The notes below the pieces were generated by a model. It was not told the origin of the DNA and did no database searches. It worked only from the letters and a program-made list of their open reading frames with translations. From Smaragdicoccus niigatensis DSM 44881 = NBRC 103563 (GTDB lineage Bacteria > Actinomycetota > Actinomycetes > Mycobacteriales > Mycobacteriaceae): a stretch of DNA of 64,000 bases. The DNA is taken from the NCBI RefSeq assembly GCF_000380645.1, contig NZ_AQXZ01000016.1, positions 396,442 through 460,441 of the forward strand, given 5' to 3'. Of the stretch, positions 25,955-35,034 are shown piece by piece (the stretch's first letter is position 1; every line of letters begins with the position of its first letter). The translations under genes and the position numbers were made by a program.

Positions 25955-26288
25955 CTCTGACCTCTCCCTATAACCGCATGTAGAGGAGTCGTACCCGGAT
26001 CGCGTTACCTGAACCAGAAAAGTGTGGGGCAGTTCTCGTTCGCGTTTGGCCGCCGGCGAGCGACGGGTAGCTCGATGAGTGCGCTCCTCAGGGGGAGCGA
26101 GCCGCCGGGAGTGGCCTCGCAACGGCGCGAGGTCGCTTCTCGGGGTTATGTTTGCGGCCATTGACCACACTGATGGGTGAACTTCTAACCCAATTCGCGA
26201 ACGGGTTGGGCGCCCTGCGCCCCGCCGGAATCCGGTTGGTGCAAGGATGGACTCACCCAACGCAACACAATTGTCGAGGAGCTCAAGG
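25955..26288. other. 334-base divergent intergenic region before sucB
   Basis: No gene is supported here. It must hold the promoters of the GT4 gene (leftward) and of the sucB-lipA operon (rightward). TTGACC at 26161-26166 is a fair -35 for sucB with a poor -10 about 17 bases on. AACCC/GGGTT arms around 26195-26213 form a weak inverted repeat. GAGGAG at 26276-26281 is the sucB ribosome site. Nothing else stands out. Confidence 0.5.
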
Positions 26289-27980
26289 ATGGCCGTCTCC
26301 GTCAACATGCCCGCACTTGGTGAAAGTGTCACCGAAGGGACCGTTACGAGATGGTTGAAGAACGTGGGCGACACAGTTGCCGTTGACGAACCTCTCCTCG
26401 AAGTCTCGACCGACAAGGTCGACACCGAGATCCCCTCGCCTGCAGCGGGTGTCCTGACCAAGATCGTCGCGGAAGTGGACGACGTGGTCGAGGTCGGCGG
26501 TGCGCTCGGCGAGATCGGCGACGCGGGCGAGGCTGCGTCCTCCGCTCCCGAACCGGCTGACGAGCCCGAAGCGGCGCCAGCCGAGCCAGAACAGAAGTCC
26601 GAACCTGAGCCTGAGCCGGAACCCACACCTGCCGCGGCCGCTGCACCGGCATCCGGCGGATCCGGCGAAGGCACCACGGTCTCGATGCCGACGCTCGGTG
26701 AATCCGTGACCGAGGGCACCGTGACGCGCTGGCTCAAGGAAGTCGGCGACGACGTCGCCGTCGACGAAGCGCTCGTCGAGGTCTCGACCGACAAGGTCGA
26801 CACCGAGATCCCGTCCCCGGTCGCCGGAAAGCTGCTCAAGATCATCGCCGAGACCGACGACGTGGTGGAGGTCGGCGGACCGCTCGCCCTCATCGGTTCA
26901 GGTGCGGCCGCTGCGGCACCCGCCCCTGAGCCCAAGCCCGAACCGAAGCCTGAACCCAAGCCGGAACCGAAGCCTGAACCGGCACCCGCCGCTGCTGCAC
27001 CTACGCCTGCGCCGCCCGCGCCGGCCGCGGCTGCTCCGGCTCCGGCTGGCGACGACGTTCCGGACGTCTACGTGACCCCACTTGTCCGCAAGCTCGCCGC
27101 CGAGCACGGCGTCGACCTCGCGAGCCTCAAGGGTTCGGGTGTCGGCGGTCGAATCCGCAAGCAGGACATCCTCGATGCCGCCGAGGCCAAGAAGGCGCCC
27201 AAGCCGGCGGCCGCCGCTCCGGCTCCGCTCAAGTCGACCGGTCCGGACCTGTCGCACCTGCGCGGCACCGTGCAGAAGGCCAACCGGATTCGCCAGATCA
27301 CCGCGACGAAGACGCGCGAGTCTCTGCTCACCACCGCGCAGCTCACGCAGACCCACGAAGCGGACCTGACGAGAATCGCCAAGCTGCGCGCCCGCGCCAA
27401 GGAGTCGTTCCGGTCGCGTGAGGGCGTCAACCTCACGTTCCTGCCGTTCTTCGCGAAGGCAGCCATCGAGGCGCTCGCCGTTCACCCGAACGTCAACGCG
27501 TCGTACGACGAGAACGCCAAGCAGATCACCTACCACGCGAACGTCCACTTGGGCATTGCGATCGACACCGAGCAGGGTCTGCTGTCCCCCGTCATCCACA
27601 ACGTCGACTCGATGTCGCTCGGCGACCTTGCTCGTGCCATCGCCGACCTCGCGAACCGCGCCCGGACGGGCGGTCTCAAGCCGGACGAGTTGGCTGGTGG
27701 CACCTTCACGATCACGAACATCGGTAGCAACGGCGCGCTGTTCGACACCCCGATCCTCGTGCCGCCGCAGGCTGCGATGCTCGGCACCGGCGCGATCGTC
27801 AAGCGCCCGGTCGTCGTCGCTGATGCCGACGGCAACGAGGCGATCTCGGTTCGCTCGATGGCGTTCCTGCCGCTCACCTACGACCACCGCCTGGTCGACG
27901 GTGCCGACGCCGGACGCTTCATGACGACTGTCCGCCAGCGTCTCGAAGAAGGCGCTTTCGAAGCTGAATTGGGCCTGTAA
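26289..27980 (+). CDS. sucB: Dihydrolipoamide acyltransferase E2, two lipoyl domains
   Basis: A 563-residue E2 subunit of a 2-oxoacid dehydrogenase complex (mycobacterial DlaT/SucB type). Lipoyl domain 1 has its lysine in STDKVDTE (Lys43) and domain 2 at Lys169. Between and after them lie Ala/Pro/Glu-rich linkers, with the second holding repeated Pro-Glu-Pro-Lys units. The peripheral subunit-binding domain runs from [18 protein letters not shown] to GRIRKQDIL, and the catalytic domain ends with the active-site motif [14 protein letters not shown]. It transfers acyl groups to CoA and in mycobacteria also serves peroxide defence. The lipoyl synthesis genes lipB and lipA lie in the same operon. 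Confidence 0.93.
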   Translation: MAVSVNMPALGESVTEGTVTRWLKNVGDTVAVDEPLLEVSTDKVDTEIPSPAAGVLTKIVAEVDDVVEVGGALGEIGDAGEAASSAPEPADEPEAAPAEPEQKSEPEPEPEPTPAAAAAPASGGSGEGTTVSMPTLGESVTEGTVTRWLKEVGDDVAVDEALVEVSTDKVDTEIPSPVAGKLLKIIAETDDVVEVGGPLALIGSGAAAAAPAPEPKPEPKPEPKPEPKPEPAPAAAAPTPAPPAPAAAAPAPAGDDVPDVYVTPLVRKLAAEHGVDLASLKGSGVGGRIRKQDILDAAEAKKAPKPAAAAPAPLKSTGPDLSHLRGTVQKANRIRQITATKTRESLLTTAQLTQTHEADLTRIAKLRARAKESFRSREGVNLTFLPFFAKAAIEALAVHPNVNASYDENAKQITYHANVHLGIAIDTEQGLLSPVIHNVDSMSLGDLARAIADLANRARTGGLKPDELAGGTFTITNIGSNGALFDTPILVPPQAAMLGTGAIVKRPVVVADADGNEAISVRSMAFLPLTYDHRLVDGADAGRFMTTVRQRLEEGAFEAELGL

Positions 27981-27983
27981 AGC

Positions 27984-28874
27984 TTGAGAGTCGCCGTTGC
28001 GGGGTCATCAGGGCTGATCGGCACCGCACTAGTAGCCGCACTTCGTGCCGATGGGCACGAAGTCGTGCGGCTGGTTCGACGCATCCCTGCAGCGCGCGAC
28101 GAATTCCGTTGGGACCCGGAGACCGGTTCCATCGACCGCCGGGCGTTGCGTGGAGCCGACGCGGTGGTCAATCTGTGCGGCGCGAGCATCGACGAACATC
28201 GGTGGACCGGCGAATACAAGCAGCACCTGCGAGATAGCCGGATCGATTCGACGGACGTCCTCGCGGACGCCGTCGTCAAGTCCGGTGTCTCGACCCTCGT
28301 CAACTCCAGCGGTGTCCACTACTACGGCAACCCGGGCGATCGGGTGCTCGACGAAACCGGTTCGCCTGGCGACGGATTCCTGGCGCAACTGTGTGTCGAC
28401 TGGGAAGCTTCAACCGAACCCGCCGCGGAGGCCGGCACCCGCGTCGTGTTGCTGCGCTCGGGTGGAGTGCTGTCCCGCCGCGGGGGCATTCTGGGCAAGC
28501 TCAAGCCGTTGTTCGTGCTGGGACTCGGCGGTCGCCTTGGCAGTGGCCGTCAATACCTGCCGTGGATATCGCTCGAAGACGAAGTCGCCGCGATCATCTT
28601 CGCGATAACCGAAACCTCGGTCCGCGGACCGATCAACCTCGTGGGCCCGGCACCGGTGACCAATGCTCAGTTCACCCGTGCCTATGCGAAGGTCCTCGAC
28701 CGTCCGGCGAAGTTCGTCGTCCCGGAATTCGCCCTCAACGCAGTGTTCGGCGAGTTCGCTCGGGAAGGCATTCTTGCGGGGCCGCGGGCGATCCCGGCCG
28801 CGCTCGAGAAGGCCGGATTCAAGTTCCAGCACAACACGATCGGTGAGGCTCTCGAGTGGGCTGCGAATCGTTAG
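27984..28874 (+). CDS. TIGR01777-type NAD(P)-binding epimerase/SDR
   Basis: A 296-residue extended short-chain dehydrogenase-like protein. The Rossmann start is [31 protein letters not shown], then [13 protein letters not shown], the active-site-like [26 protein letters not shown], and the substrate-side [13 protein letters not shown]. The family (YfcH in E. coli, Rv2216) has a conserved place beside lipoate genes but an unknown reaction. TTG start only three bases after the sucB stop. Confidence 0.88.
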   Translation: MRVAVAGSSGLIGTALVAALRADGHEVVRLVRRIPAARDEFRWDPETGSIDRRALRGADAVVNLCGASIDEHRWTGEYKQHLRDSRIDSTDVLADAVVKSGVSTLVNSSGVHYYGNPGDRVLDETGSPGDGFLAQLCVDWEASTEPAAEAGTRVVLLRSGGVLSRRGGILGKLKPLFVLGLGGRLGSGRQYLPWISLEDEVAAIIFAITETSVRGPINLVGPAPVTNAQFTRAYAKVLDRPAKFVVPEFALNAVFGEFAREGILAGPRAIPAALEKAGFKFQHNTIGEALEWAANR

Positions 28875-28890
28875 AGCGTAAGTTCGTAGT

Positions 28891-29583
28891 GTGACCGTCA
28901 GATCAGCGCGCTTGTCGAACGAGCCCATGGTCGTTTCGGAGCTCGGACTCGTCGACTATGTCCCCACCTGGGAACTCCAGCGTCAGACCGCTGATCGGGT
29001 TGCCGCCGGAACCGCTCCCGATCACCTTTTCCTGCTCGAACATCACTCCGTGTACACCGCTGGCCGACGCACGGCCGATGACGAGCGGCCGACCGATGGA
29101 ACGCCTGTCATCGACGTCGACCGCGGCGGAAAGATCACGTGGCACGGTCCGGGCCAACTCGTCGGATACCCGATCATCAAGCTCGCCGAACCCATCGATG
29201 TCGTCGATTACGTGCGTCGGCTCGAGGAAGCCCTCATCGCGGTGTGTGCGGAGTTCGGCGTCGACGGCGGCCGCGTCGATGGACGGTCTGGCGTGTGGCT
29301 TCCCGGGACGAGCCTCCGACCGGAACGCAAGATCGCCGCGATCGGCGTTCGGGTTCAGCGCGGAGTCACGCTCCACGGATTCGCGATCAACTGCAATTCG
29401 AACGTCAACGCATTCGGCGCGATCGTGCCGTGCGGAATCCGGGACGCCGGGGTCACCAGCCTGAGCCTCGAGGCCGGGCGCGCGATTACCGTGGCGGATG
29501 TCCTCCCGGTCGCGCAGCGATACGTCGTCGAGGCTCTCAACGGTGATCTTGCCGTCGCAGTTCACGCTGTGGCCCGCGGGTAG
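28891..29583 (+). CDS. lipB: Octanoyltransferase LipB
   Basis: A 230-residue enzyme that moves octanoyl groups from acyl carrier protein to lipoyl domains. Family motifs are seen: [50 protein letters not shown] with the catalytic Lys, [12 protein letters not shown], and [14 protein letters not shown] with the catalytic Cys. GTG start, 16 bases after the SDR gene and ten before lipA, so it is in the sucB-lipA operon. Confidence 0.95.
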   Translation: MTVRSARLSNEPMVVSELGLVDYVPTWELQRQTADRVAAGTAPDHLFLLEHHSVYTAGRRTADDERPTDGTPVIDVDRGGKITWHGPGQLVGYPIIKLAEPIDVVDYVRRLEEALIAVCAEFGVDGGRVDGRSGVWLPGTSLRPERKIAAIGVRVQRGVTLHGFAINCNSNVNAFGAIVPCGIRDAGVTSLSLEAGRAITVADVLPVAQRYVVEALNGDLAVAVHAVARG

Positions 29584-29592
29584 GGTGGAGTA

Positions 29593-30597
29593 ATGGTTTC
29601 CGCACCTGAAGGCCGCAAACTGCTGCGTATCGAGGCTCGTAATGCGGAGACCCCGATCGAACGTAAGCCGTCGTGGATTCGCACTCGCGCCAAGATGGGC
29701 CCCGAGTTCACCGAACTCAAGAGTCTGGTCAAGCGCGAGGGCCTGCACACCGTGTGCGAAGAGGCCGGCTGCCCCAACATCTACGAATGCTGGGAAGACC
29801 GCGAAGCCACATTCCTTATCGGCGGCGATCAGTGCACCCGACGCTGCGACTTCTGCCAGATCGACACCGGCAAGCCCGCTGACCTCGACCGCGATGAACC
29901 GCGCCGCGTCGCCGAGAGCGTCCACGCAATGGGTCTGCGCTACTCGACGATCACTGGCGTCGCTCGCGACGACCTGCCCGACGGTGGCGCCTGGCTATAT
30001 GCCGAAACCGTCCGGCAGATCCACGCGATGAACCCGGGCACCGGCGTCGAACTGCTCATTCCCGACTTCAACGCCAAGCCGGACCTGATGGCGGAAGTGT
30101 TCGATTCCCGCCCCGAAGTTCTCGCGCACAACCTCGAGACAGTGCCCCGGGTGTTCAAGAGCATCCGGCCGGCATTCCGCTACGAGCGATCGCTCGACGT
30201 GATCACCGCCGCACGTGATGCGGGACTCGTCACGAAATCGAACCTGATCCTGGGGATGGGCGAGACTCCCGACGAGGTGGACGCAGCGATGGTCGACCTG
30301 CACGACGCGGGCTGCGACATTCTCACCATCACGCAGTACCTGCGCCCCTCCCCGCGCCACCACCCGATTGACCGTTGGGTGAAACCCGAAGAGTTCGTGG
30401 CACATTCGGATCGCGCCGTCGAGATCGGGTTCGCCGGTGTCATGTCCGGTCCCCTGGTCCGATCGTCGTACCGCGCGGGCCGCCTCTACGTCCAGGCAAT
30501 GAATCACCACGGTCGCGCCGTGCCCGAGGAATTGAGCCACCTTGCCGCGGAGGGAACCGCGTCGCAGGAGGCCCGGGCGGTGCTCGCCCGGCAGTAA
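29593..30597 (+). CDS. lipA: Lipoyl synthase LipA
   Basis: A 334-residue radical SAM enzyme that inserts two sulfurs into the octanoyl group on lipoyl domains. The auxiliary cluster motif [12 protein letters not shown] and the radical SAM motif CTRRCDFC are both complete, followed by [19 protein letters not shown] and the C-terminal SSYRAGR holding the Ser ligand of the auxiliary cluster. It acts after LipB, on Lys43/Lys169-type sites of the E2 encoded upstream. ATG start ten bases after lipB. Confidence 0.97.
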   Translation: MVSAPEGRKLLRIEARNAETPIERKPSWIRTRAKMGPEFTELKSLVKREGLHTVCEEAGCPNIYECWEDREATFLIGGDQCTRRCDFCQIDTGKPADLDRDEPRRVAESVHAMGLRYSTITGVARDDLPDGGAWLYAETVRQIHAMNPGTGVELLIPDFNAKPDLMAEVFDSRPEVLAHNLETVPRVFKSIRPAFRYERSLDVITAARDAGLVTKSNLILGMGETPDEVDAAMVDLHDAGCDILTITQYLRPSPRHHPIDRWVKPEEFVAHSDRAVEIGFAGVMSGPLVRSSYRAGRLYVQAMNHHGRAVPEELSHLAAEGTASQEARAVLARQ

Positions 30598-30647
30598 TCG
30601 GCGCACCCTTGCAACATGAGCGGGGGCAGTACGAATATCCTGTGAGC

Positions 30648-31403
30648 ATGGCAAAGGGCGCTGGGGATCAATCGAAGGAAGCCAAGGCGGCTGCGAAGGC
30701 CGCCCGTAAGGCTGCGTCAAAGGAACGCCGGAAGCAGATCTTCCAGGCGTTCAACATTCAGCGCAAGGAGGACAAGCTCCTCATTCCGCTGATGTCGGCG
30801 GCATTCCTCGGCGCGATCGCGATCGTGGTGATCCCGGGGCTGATCTTCGACATCGGCTCGCCGTGGTTCCTCGTCCCGATCGGTGTCCTGCTCGGCGTCC
30901 TGTTGGCGTTCATCATCTTCGGCCGTCGCGTGCAGAAATCGGTGTACGGCAAGGCTGAGGGCCAGCCCGGCGCCGCAGCTTGGGTTCTGGAGAACATGAA
31001 GGGCCCGTGGCAGGTGCGCAACGCCGTCGCCGCGACGACCCAGATGGATGCGGTCCACCGGGTGATCGGTCGAGCCGGCATCATCTTGGTCGGTGAGGGT
31101 GCCCCGCACCGCGTGAAGCCGCTGCTCGCGCAGGAGAAGAAGCGCACGGGTCGACTGGTTGGCGACGTCCCGGTTTACGAGGTCCTCGTCGGCAACGACG
31201 CTGGCCAGGTTCCGCTCAAGGATCTGCAGAAGCACCTGCTGAAGCTGCCGCGCAATATCGATCAGAAGACGATGGACTCGCTCGACTCGAAGCTGCAGGC
31301 ACTCGGCGCTCGCAGCGGACCTGCCATGCCGAAGGGTCCGCTCCCGCCCGGCGCCAAGATGCGCGGTGGAATGCAGCGGACGGTCAAGCGCCGCACCAGC
31401 TGA
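30648..31403 (+). CDS. DUF4191 membrane protein
   Basis: A 251-residue protein. The charged N-terminus (residues 1-45, Lys/Ala-rich) is followed by two helices at about 47-68 and 73-93 (LLIPLMSAAFLGAIAIVVIPGL, WFLVPIGVLLGVLLAFIIFG) and a soluble C-domain with NMKGPWQVRNAVAATTQMDAVHRVIGRAGIILVGEG. It equals the Rv2219 position after lipA. DUF4191 proteins have no settled function. The ATG at 30648 is used (a GTG two codons earlier is possible). A perfect 17-base-pair terminator follows. Confidence 0.88.
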   Translation: MAKGAGDQSKEAKAAAKAARKAASKERRKQIFQAFNIQRKEDKLLIPLMSAAFLGAIAIVVIPGLIFDIGSPWFLVPIGVLLGVLLAFIIFGRRVQKSVYGKAEGQPGAAAWVLENMKGPWQVRNAVAATTQMDAVHRVIGRAGIILVGEGAPHRVKPLLAQEKKRTGRLVGDVPVYEVLVGNDAGQVPLKDLQKHLLKLPRNIDQKTMDSLDSKLQALGARSGPAMPKGPLPPGAKMRGGMQRTVKRRTS

Positions 31404-31417
31404 CCTCGAAGGCACTG

Positions 31418-31456
31418 ATGGAGCTTGACCCGCGATTTCCGCGGGTCAAGCTCCAT
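31418..31456. terminator. Perfect 17-bp hairpin terminator
   Basis: ATGGAGCTTGACCCGCG and its exact complement enclose loop ATTTC, followed by TTTTC. It ends the sucB-lipA-DUF4191 operon and faces the convergent RDD gene, so it may act both ways. Confidence 0.9.
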
Positions 31457-31518
31457 TTTCGTTGCGACTGGTGTCGTTCCGCCGTATCCGTAACCTCATC
31501 GCCGACACCGTCGACTCG

Positions 31519-31956
31519 TCAGCGCGTGCGGACGACGGCCGTGCCGCTGAGCCGGTCGTGGAGTCCGCGTCCGTCGATGTCGACGAAGAACGCCGGGACC
31601 ACGATCGACAGCAGGGCCGAGCGGATCAGCGCTCGGACCAGTCCCACCCGCTCCTCGGCTCCGACTCGCACCACGCGCATCCCGAGCACAAGTTGGCCGG
31701 TCGTGAACGAGAAAAGCCAGACGGACACGACCCCCATGAGGGCCCACGTGCCGAGAATCCAGAAGTTCGTGCGCGGATCTTCAAGTTCCTGGCCGAATAC
31801 CAGGAGCACGATGCCCATCGCGAGGAACCAGTCGATGGCCGTCCCGGCGAATCTCCGCATGACGGGAGCGAGCGAATCGACACCTTCTTCGGGCAGTCCC
31901 AGGCGCTTTCCTGCGTACTCGTGCGATTGATCAGCCGCGCTGATGCCGTTTGACAT
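31519..31956 (-). CDS. RDD-family membrane protein
   Basis: A 145-residue protein with the RDD pattern: RRFAGTAIDWFLAMGIVLLVF (the R and D of the name), helix 2 at about 70-90 (FWILGTWALMGVVSVWLF), TTGQLVLGMRVVRV, and a last amphipathic/hydrophobic segment with FFVDIDGRGLHDRLSGTAVV. It is the Rv2219A counterpart between DUF4191 and glnA1. Function unknown, possibly transport. ATG at 31956 chosen; it is divergent from glnA with a 230-base shared region. Confidence 0.85.
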   Translation of the reverse strand: MSNGISAADQSHEYAGKRLGLPEEGVDSLAPVMRRFAGTAIDWFLAMGIVLLVFGQELEDPRTNFWILGTWALMGVVSVWLFSFTTGQLVLGMRVVRVGAEERVGLVRALIRSALLSIVVPAFFVDIDGRGLHDRLSGTAVVRTR

Positions 31957-32045
31957 GTTTACAACTTTATTCGGACCCAATGCTGCGCAATCAAAATGCC
32001 CGGTCATAGACTCTCCGAGGGTGTGCGCACTGCACTGTGTCGGAG

Positions 32046-32082
32046 GTAACCGACCTTGGGCAACGCGTAACACCACCGAAAC
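32046..32082 (+). promoter_or_regulatory. GlnR-type box upstream of glnA
   Basis: GTAAC (32067) - six bases - GAAAC (32078) is an exact half of the actinobacterial GlnR site (gTnAC-n6-GaAAC). Another GTAAC lies at 32046, one base short of the 22-base period and with a poor partner. TTGACC at 32089-32094 is a plausible -35 just downstream, a suitable place for an activator. Confidence 0.6.
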
Positions 32083-32186
32083 ATTGGGTTGACCGCTGGG
32101 CAACACCGCGTCCATACGTTCGAACGTGGCGTGACCCTAGTAGTCGCTACATTGCTAGGGAACTCATCCCCGAAGGAGTATCTAGA

Positions 32187-33623
32187 GTGGCGTTTACCAC
32201 GGCCGAAGAGGTCGCCAAGTTCATCGCGGATAACAACGTCGAATATGTCGACATCCGCTTCTGTGACCTTCCTGGCGTCCAGCAGCACTTCTCGATCCCG
32301 GCCTCAACTTTCACCCCGGAACTGGCTGAAGAAGGTCTTGCATTCGACGGTTCGTCGGTGCGCGGTTTCCAGGCGATCAACGAGTCGGACATGCTCCTGC
32401 TCCCGGACGTCTCCACCGCGCAGCTCGACCCGTTCCGGGCCGCCAAGACCCTGAACATCAACTGCTTCGTGCACGACCCGTTCACGCGTGAGGCTTACAG
32501 CCGTGACCCGCGTAACGTCGCGAAGAAGGCTCAGGAGTACCTGAAGAGCACCGGCATCGCCGACACCGCTTACTTCGGTCCTGAGGCCGAGTTCTACATC
32601 TTCGACTCAGTTCGTTTCGACTCGGGCCCGAACGGTGCCTTCTACGAGGTCGACTCGATCTCGGGTTGGTGGAACACCGGCAACGAGTTCAACGCTGACG
32701 GTTCCCCGAACCGCGGATACAAGGTCCGCTTCAAGGGTGGTTACTTCCCGGTTGCACCGTACGACCACTACGTGGACGTCCGCGACAAGATGTCGACCAA
32801 CCTGATCAACGCCGGCTTCGAGCTCGAGCGTGGTCACCACGAGGTCGGTACCGCTGGTCAGGCTGAGATCAACTACCGCTTCGACACGCTGCTCAAGGCC
32901 GCTGACGACCTGCAGCTGTTCAAGTACATCATCAAGAACACCGCTTGGGCTGAGGGCCACACGGCCACCTTCATGCCGAAGCCGCTGTTCGGTGACAACG
33001 GTTCCGGTATGCACGTCCACCAGTCCCTCTGGAAGGACGGCAAGCCGCTGTTCTACGACGAGTCGGGCTACGGCGGTCTCTCGGACATCGCTCGTCACTA
33101 CATCGGCGGTATCCTCAAGCACGCTCCGTCGCTGCTTGCGTTCACCAACCCGACGATCAACTCGTACCACCGTCTGGTTCCGGGCTACGAGGCTCCCATC
33201 AACCTCGTCTACTCGGCCCGTAACCGTTCGGCTGCCGTCCGTATCCCGGTCACCGGCACCAACGCCAAGGCCAAGCGCATCGAGTTCCGTGCACCTGACT
33301 CGTCGGGTAACCCGTACCTCGCCTTCGCCGCCATGATGATGGCCGGCCTGGACGGTGTGAAGAACAAGATCGAGCCGATGAGCCCGGTCGACAAGGACCT
33401 CTACGAGCTTCCGCCCGAGGAGGCCAAGGACATCCCGCAGGCTCCCACCAGCCTCGCCGAGGTCATCAACAACCTGGAGAAGGACCACGACTACCTCCTC
33501 GAGGGTGGCGTCTTCACCGAGGACCTCATCGAGACCTGGATCGACCTCAAGCGCACCCAGGAAATCGCGCCGGTCAACCTGCGTCCGCACCCGTACGAGT
33601 TCGCTCTGTACTACGACGTCTAA
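32187..33623 (+). CDS. glnA: Glutamine synthetase type I, GlnA1
   Basis: A 478-residue GS-I beta enzyme that makes glutamine from glutamate, ammonia and ATP as a dodecamer. Seen are the N-domain [18 protein letters not shown], the metal site [11 protein letters not shown], the latch loop Asp segment, [31 protein letters not shown] and [17 protein letters not shown]. The adenylylation site is Tyr406 in DLYELPPEE, the target of GlnE encoded at 47378. The GTG start has GGAG nine bases upstream and gives exactly the 478 residues of M. tuberculosis GlnA1. Codon use is unusually tuned (many C/T-ending favoured codons), as for highly expressed genes. Confidence 0.98.
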   Translation: MAFTTAEEVAKFIADNNVEYVDIRFCDLPGVQQHFSIPASTFTPELAEEGLAFDGSSVRGFQAINESDMLLLPDVSTAQLDPFRAAKTLNINCFVHDPFTREAYSRDPRNVAKKAQEYLKSTGIADTAYFGPEAEFYIFDSVRFDSGPNGAFYEVDSISGWWNTGNEFNADGSPNRGYKVRFKGGYFPVAPYDHYVDVRDKMSTNLINAGFELERGHHEVGTAGQAEINYRFDTLLKAADDLQLFKYIIKNTAWAEGHTATFMPKPLFGDNGSGMHVHQSLWKDGKPLFYDESGYGGLSDIARHYIGGILKHAPSLLAFTNPTINSYHRLVPGYEAPINLVYSARNRSAAVRIPVTGTNAKAKRIEFRAPDSSGNPYLAFAAMMMAGLDGVKNKIEPMSPVDKDLYELPPEEAKDIPQAPTSLAEVINNLEKDHDYLLEGGVFTEDLIETWIDLKRTQEIAPVNLRPHPYEFALYYDV

Positions 33624-33649
33624 GTCGACGTAAGTCGCTAGGAGTCTTC

Positions 33650-33683
33650 AAGACCCCCGAGAACTTCGGTTCTCGGGGGTCTT
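33650..33683 (+). terminator. Strong glnA terminator
   Basis: Perfect 15-base arms AAGACCCCCGAGAAC / GTTCTCGGGGGTCTT around the stable TTCG loop, with a short T stretch after. Confidence 0.93.
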
Positions 33684-33823
33684 TGCTGCGTCCACCGCCG
33701 GATATCGGAGGTTCTTGGTACTCGCGTACAGATTTGCCGCGAGATCGTGCTACTTCCGTGCACGAGCGGTGACAATCCCCGACTTACGGTTGACGCAGTC
33801 ACCCTATGAACGGTGGATCTGCC

Positions 33824-34177
33824 ATGACTGTCACGAAATTCGTCGTTACCGCTGCATCCGTCGGATGTTTGGCGCTGGCTTCGACTGGTGTTGTTTCGGC
33901 CGCCCCGGCGGACGTACGAGTTCAGACGTACGGTCCGGTCATCACTCCTGGCTGGGTTTCGAACGTGTACGGATTCTCCGCGCGCGACATCTGCCGGTTC
34001 CTGTTTCCGAGCGATTCCGCTCCGCACAACCAGGTGCTGGCGGCGGGATTGTCGTTGACGTATTCGACAGTGTCGGAGACATTTACCGAAAGTCAGGGAG
34101 CGGCCGGTGCTGAGTCGTCCATCTCCGGTGTCCAGAAGCTGACTCACGCGAGCGCCGTCATGGCGCAGTGCCGTTAG
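33824..34177 (+). CDS. Small secreted protein, unknown
   Basis: A 117-residue precursor. The signal peptide MTVTKFVVTAASVGCLALASTGVVSA has an AxA-type cleavage near residue 27. The mature part of about 90 residues has two Cys (DICRFLF and the C-terminal AQCR) that could form a disulfide. GGTGGA lies before the ATG at 33824; an ATG six codons earlier is in frame but poorly placed. I do not recognise the family. It is isolated between the glnA terminator and another hairpin. Confidence 0.72.
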   Translation: MTVTKFVVTAASVGCLALASTGVVSAAPADVRVQTYGPVITPGWVSNVYGFSARDICRFLFPSDSAPHNQVLAAGLSLTYSTVSETFTESQGAAGAESSISGVQKLTHASAVMAQCR

Positions 34178-34227
34178 CCCTTTCCGCTCTGTTTCGGCGA
34201 CGCTGATAATTCGCTGATCCGTTTTTC

Positions 34228-34260
34228 CTGATGAGCCCGCCTCAAAGGCGGGCTCATCAG
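34228..34260 (+). terminator. Perfect 15-bp hairpin after the small secreted protein gene
   Basis: CTGATGAGCCCGCCT and AGGCGGGCTCATCAG pair exactly around loop CAA, 51 bases after the stop codon. Confidence 0.85.
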
Positions 34261-34276
34261 CGCGTTCGAAACCTAA

Positions 34277-34311
34277 ACACCCTCGGGTGTGCTGATTCCA
34301 CCCCGGGGTGG
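34277..34311. repeat. Two adjacent perfect short palindromes
   Basis: ACACCC-TC-GGGTGT at 34277-34290 and CCACCCCGGGGTGG at 34298-34311. They lie between a terminator and the next gene's promoter region. The remaining bases to 34432 hold only an AT-richer stretch (TTAA-CACTTG-TTAA at about 34354) and the AGGAG ribosome site of the next gene. Confidence 0.6.
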
Positions 34312-34432
34312 CCGACTCCTCACCCCTGGGTCCGTATGGGGATTGGGCGCGAAATTAAACACTTGTTAATGACCGCCTCATCGTCCGACCAGGCGGGGCC
34401 GTAAAGGCCAACTTTCCTTTTCAGGAGTCGAC

Positions 34433-34954
34433 ATGAGGATCACCCTCTGCGCCGCGTCGCTGACCGCAGCCGCCGCGCTTTTCACCGCTCTGCCCGCAGC
34501 CACGGCGGCGCCATCCGCGAAGTCCAGCACCTTTACACCGGAACAGCAGACTTTGCTGAGCCATATCTCTAGCGGCTACAACGCAAGTGATTGCAAACCC
34601 GCGGAACGCGAGGACGGGGCAAACTACCTCGCCGTGATCTCTTGCAAGAATCACGTCACAGGTGCCCCGAAAGGCGTCGTCTACTTCCTGTACGACAGCC
34701 AGGGGCAGATGGACGCGGACTTTGACGCGACGCTCGACGCCCTCGTACGCGCGGAGAACTGCGGTCAGGCCACCAACCCGGGCACTTGGGGACCAGCGAG
34801 CGACAGCGAGGCAGCGCTGGGCCGACTCGGGTGCGGCACCAGCGACGACCACTCGACCCTGCTCTGGACCACGAATTCCACGCAAATTCTCAGCTATGCG
34901 GCAGGCACCGATGACATTGACGCCCTCATGACGTGGTGGCGGAAGAACGGCTGA
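34433..34954 (+). CDS. Secreted protein resembling sensor domains of actinobacterial Ser/Thr kinases
   Basis: A 173-residue precursor with signal peptide MRITLCAASLTAAAALFTALPAATAAP (cleavage near residue 26). The mature part carries four Cys in the order DCKP, ISCKN, ENCGQ, LGCGT, so two disulfides are likely. The pattern L-L-x-H-I-x-S-G-Y...A-x-I-S-C, FLYDSQGQMDADFDA and the Trp-rich end resemble the small extracellular domain found in some actinobacterial kinases and secreted proteins. AGGAG lies before the ATG. Function unknown; not linked to any kinase here. Confidence 0.72.
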   Translation: MRITLCAASLTAAAALFTALPAATAAPSAKSSTFTPEQQTLLSHISSGYNASDCKPAEREDGANYLAVISCKNHVTGAPKGVVYFLYDSQGQMDADFDATLDALVRAENCGQATNPGTWGPASDSEAALGRLGCGTSDDHSTLLWTTNSTQILSYAAGTDDIDALMTWWRKNG

Positions 34955-34970
34955 CCACAACGCCTTCAGC

Positions 34971-35005
34971 GTCGATTAGCCTGCGCGGACCGCAGGCTAA
35001 TCGAC
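34971..35005. terminator. Perfect 15-bp hairpin between convergent genes
   Basis: GTCGATTAGCCTGCG and CGCAGGCTAATCGAC around loop CGGAC, between the secreted-protein gene and the convergent lipase gene. Confidence 0.88.
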
Positions 35006-35034
35006 ATTTCCGATGCAGGTGGCACGCAGGGCGC

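Noticed and set aside
25955..26959. Long leftward open frame extending the GT4 gene by 335 codons, rich in Ser/Gly/Ala
   Set aside because: It is antisense to the Pro/Glu/Lys/Ala linkers and lipoyl domains of sucB, has no family start, and MKIALVSEHG at 25954 begins the GT4 fold with a ribosome site.
26905..27035. Short-period direct repeats that could suggest a CRISPR-like or minisatellite array
   Set aside because: They encode the Pro-Glu-Pro-Lys linker repeats of the E2 protein in frame; there are no spacers.
31957..32186. Longer glnA start that would add about 50 residues
   Set aside because: The extra part has no glutamine synthetase similarity and covers the GlnR box; the GTG at 32187 with GGAG gives the exact family length.
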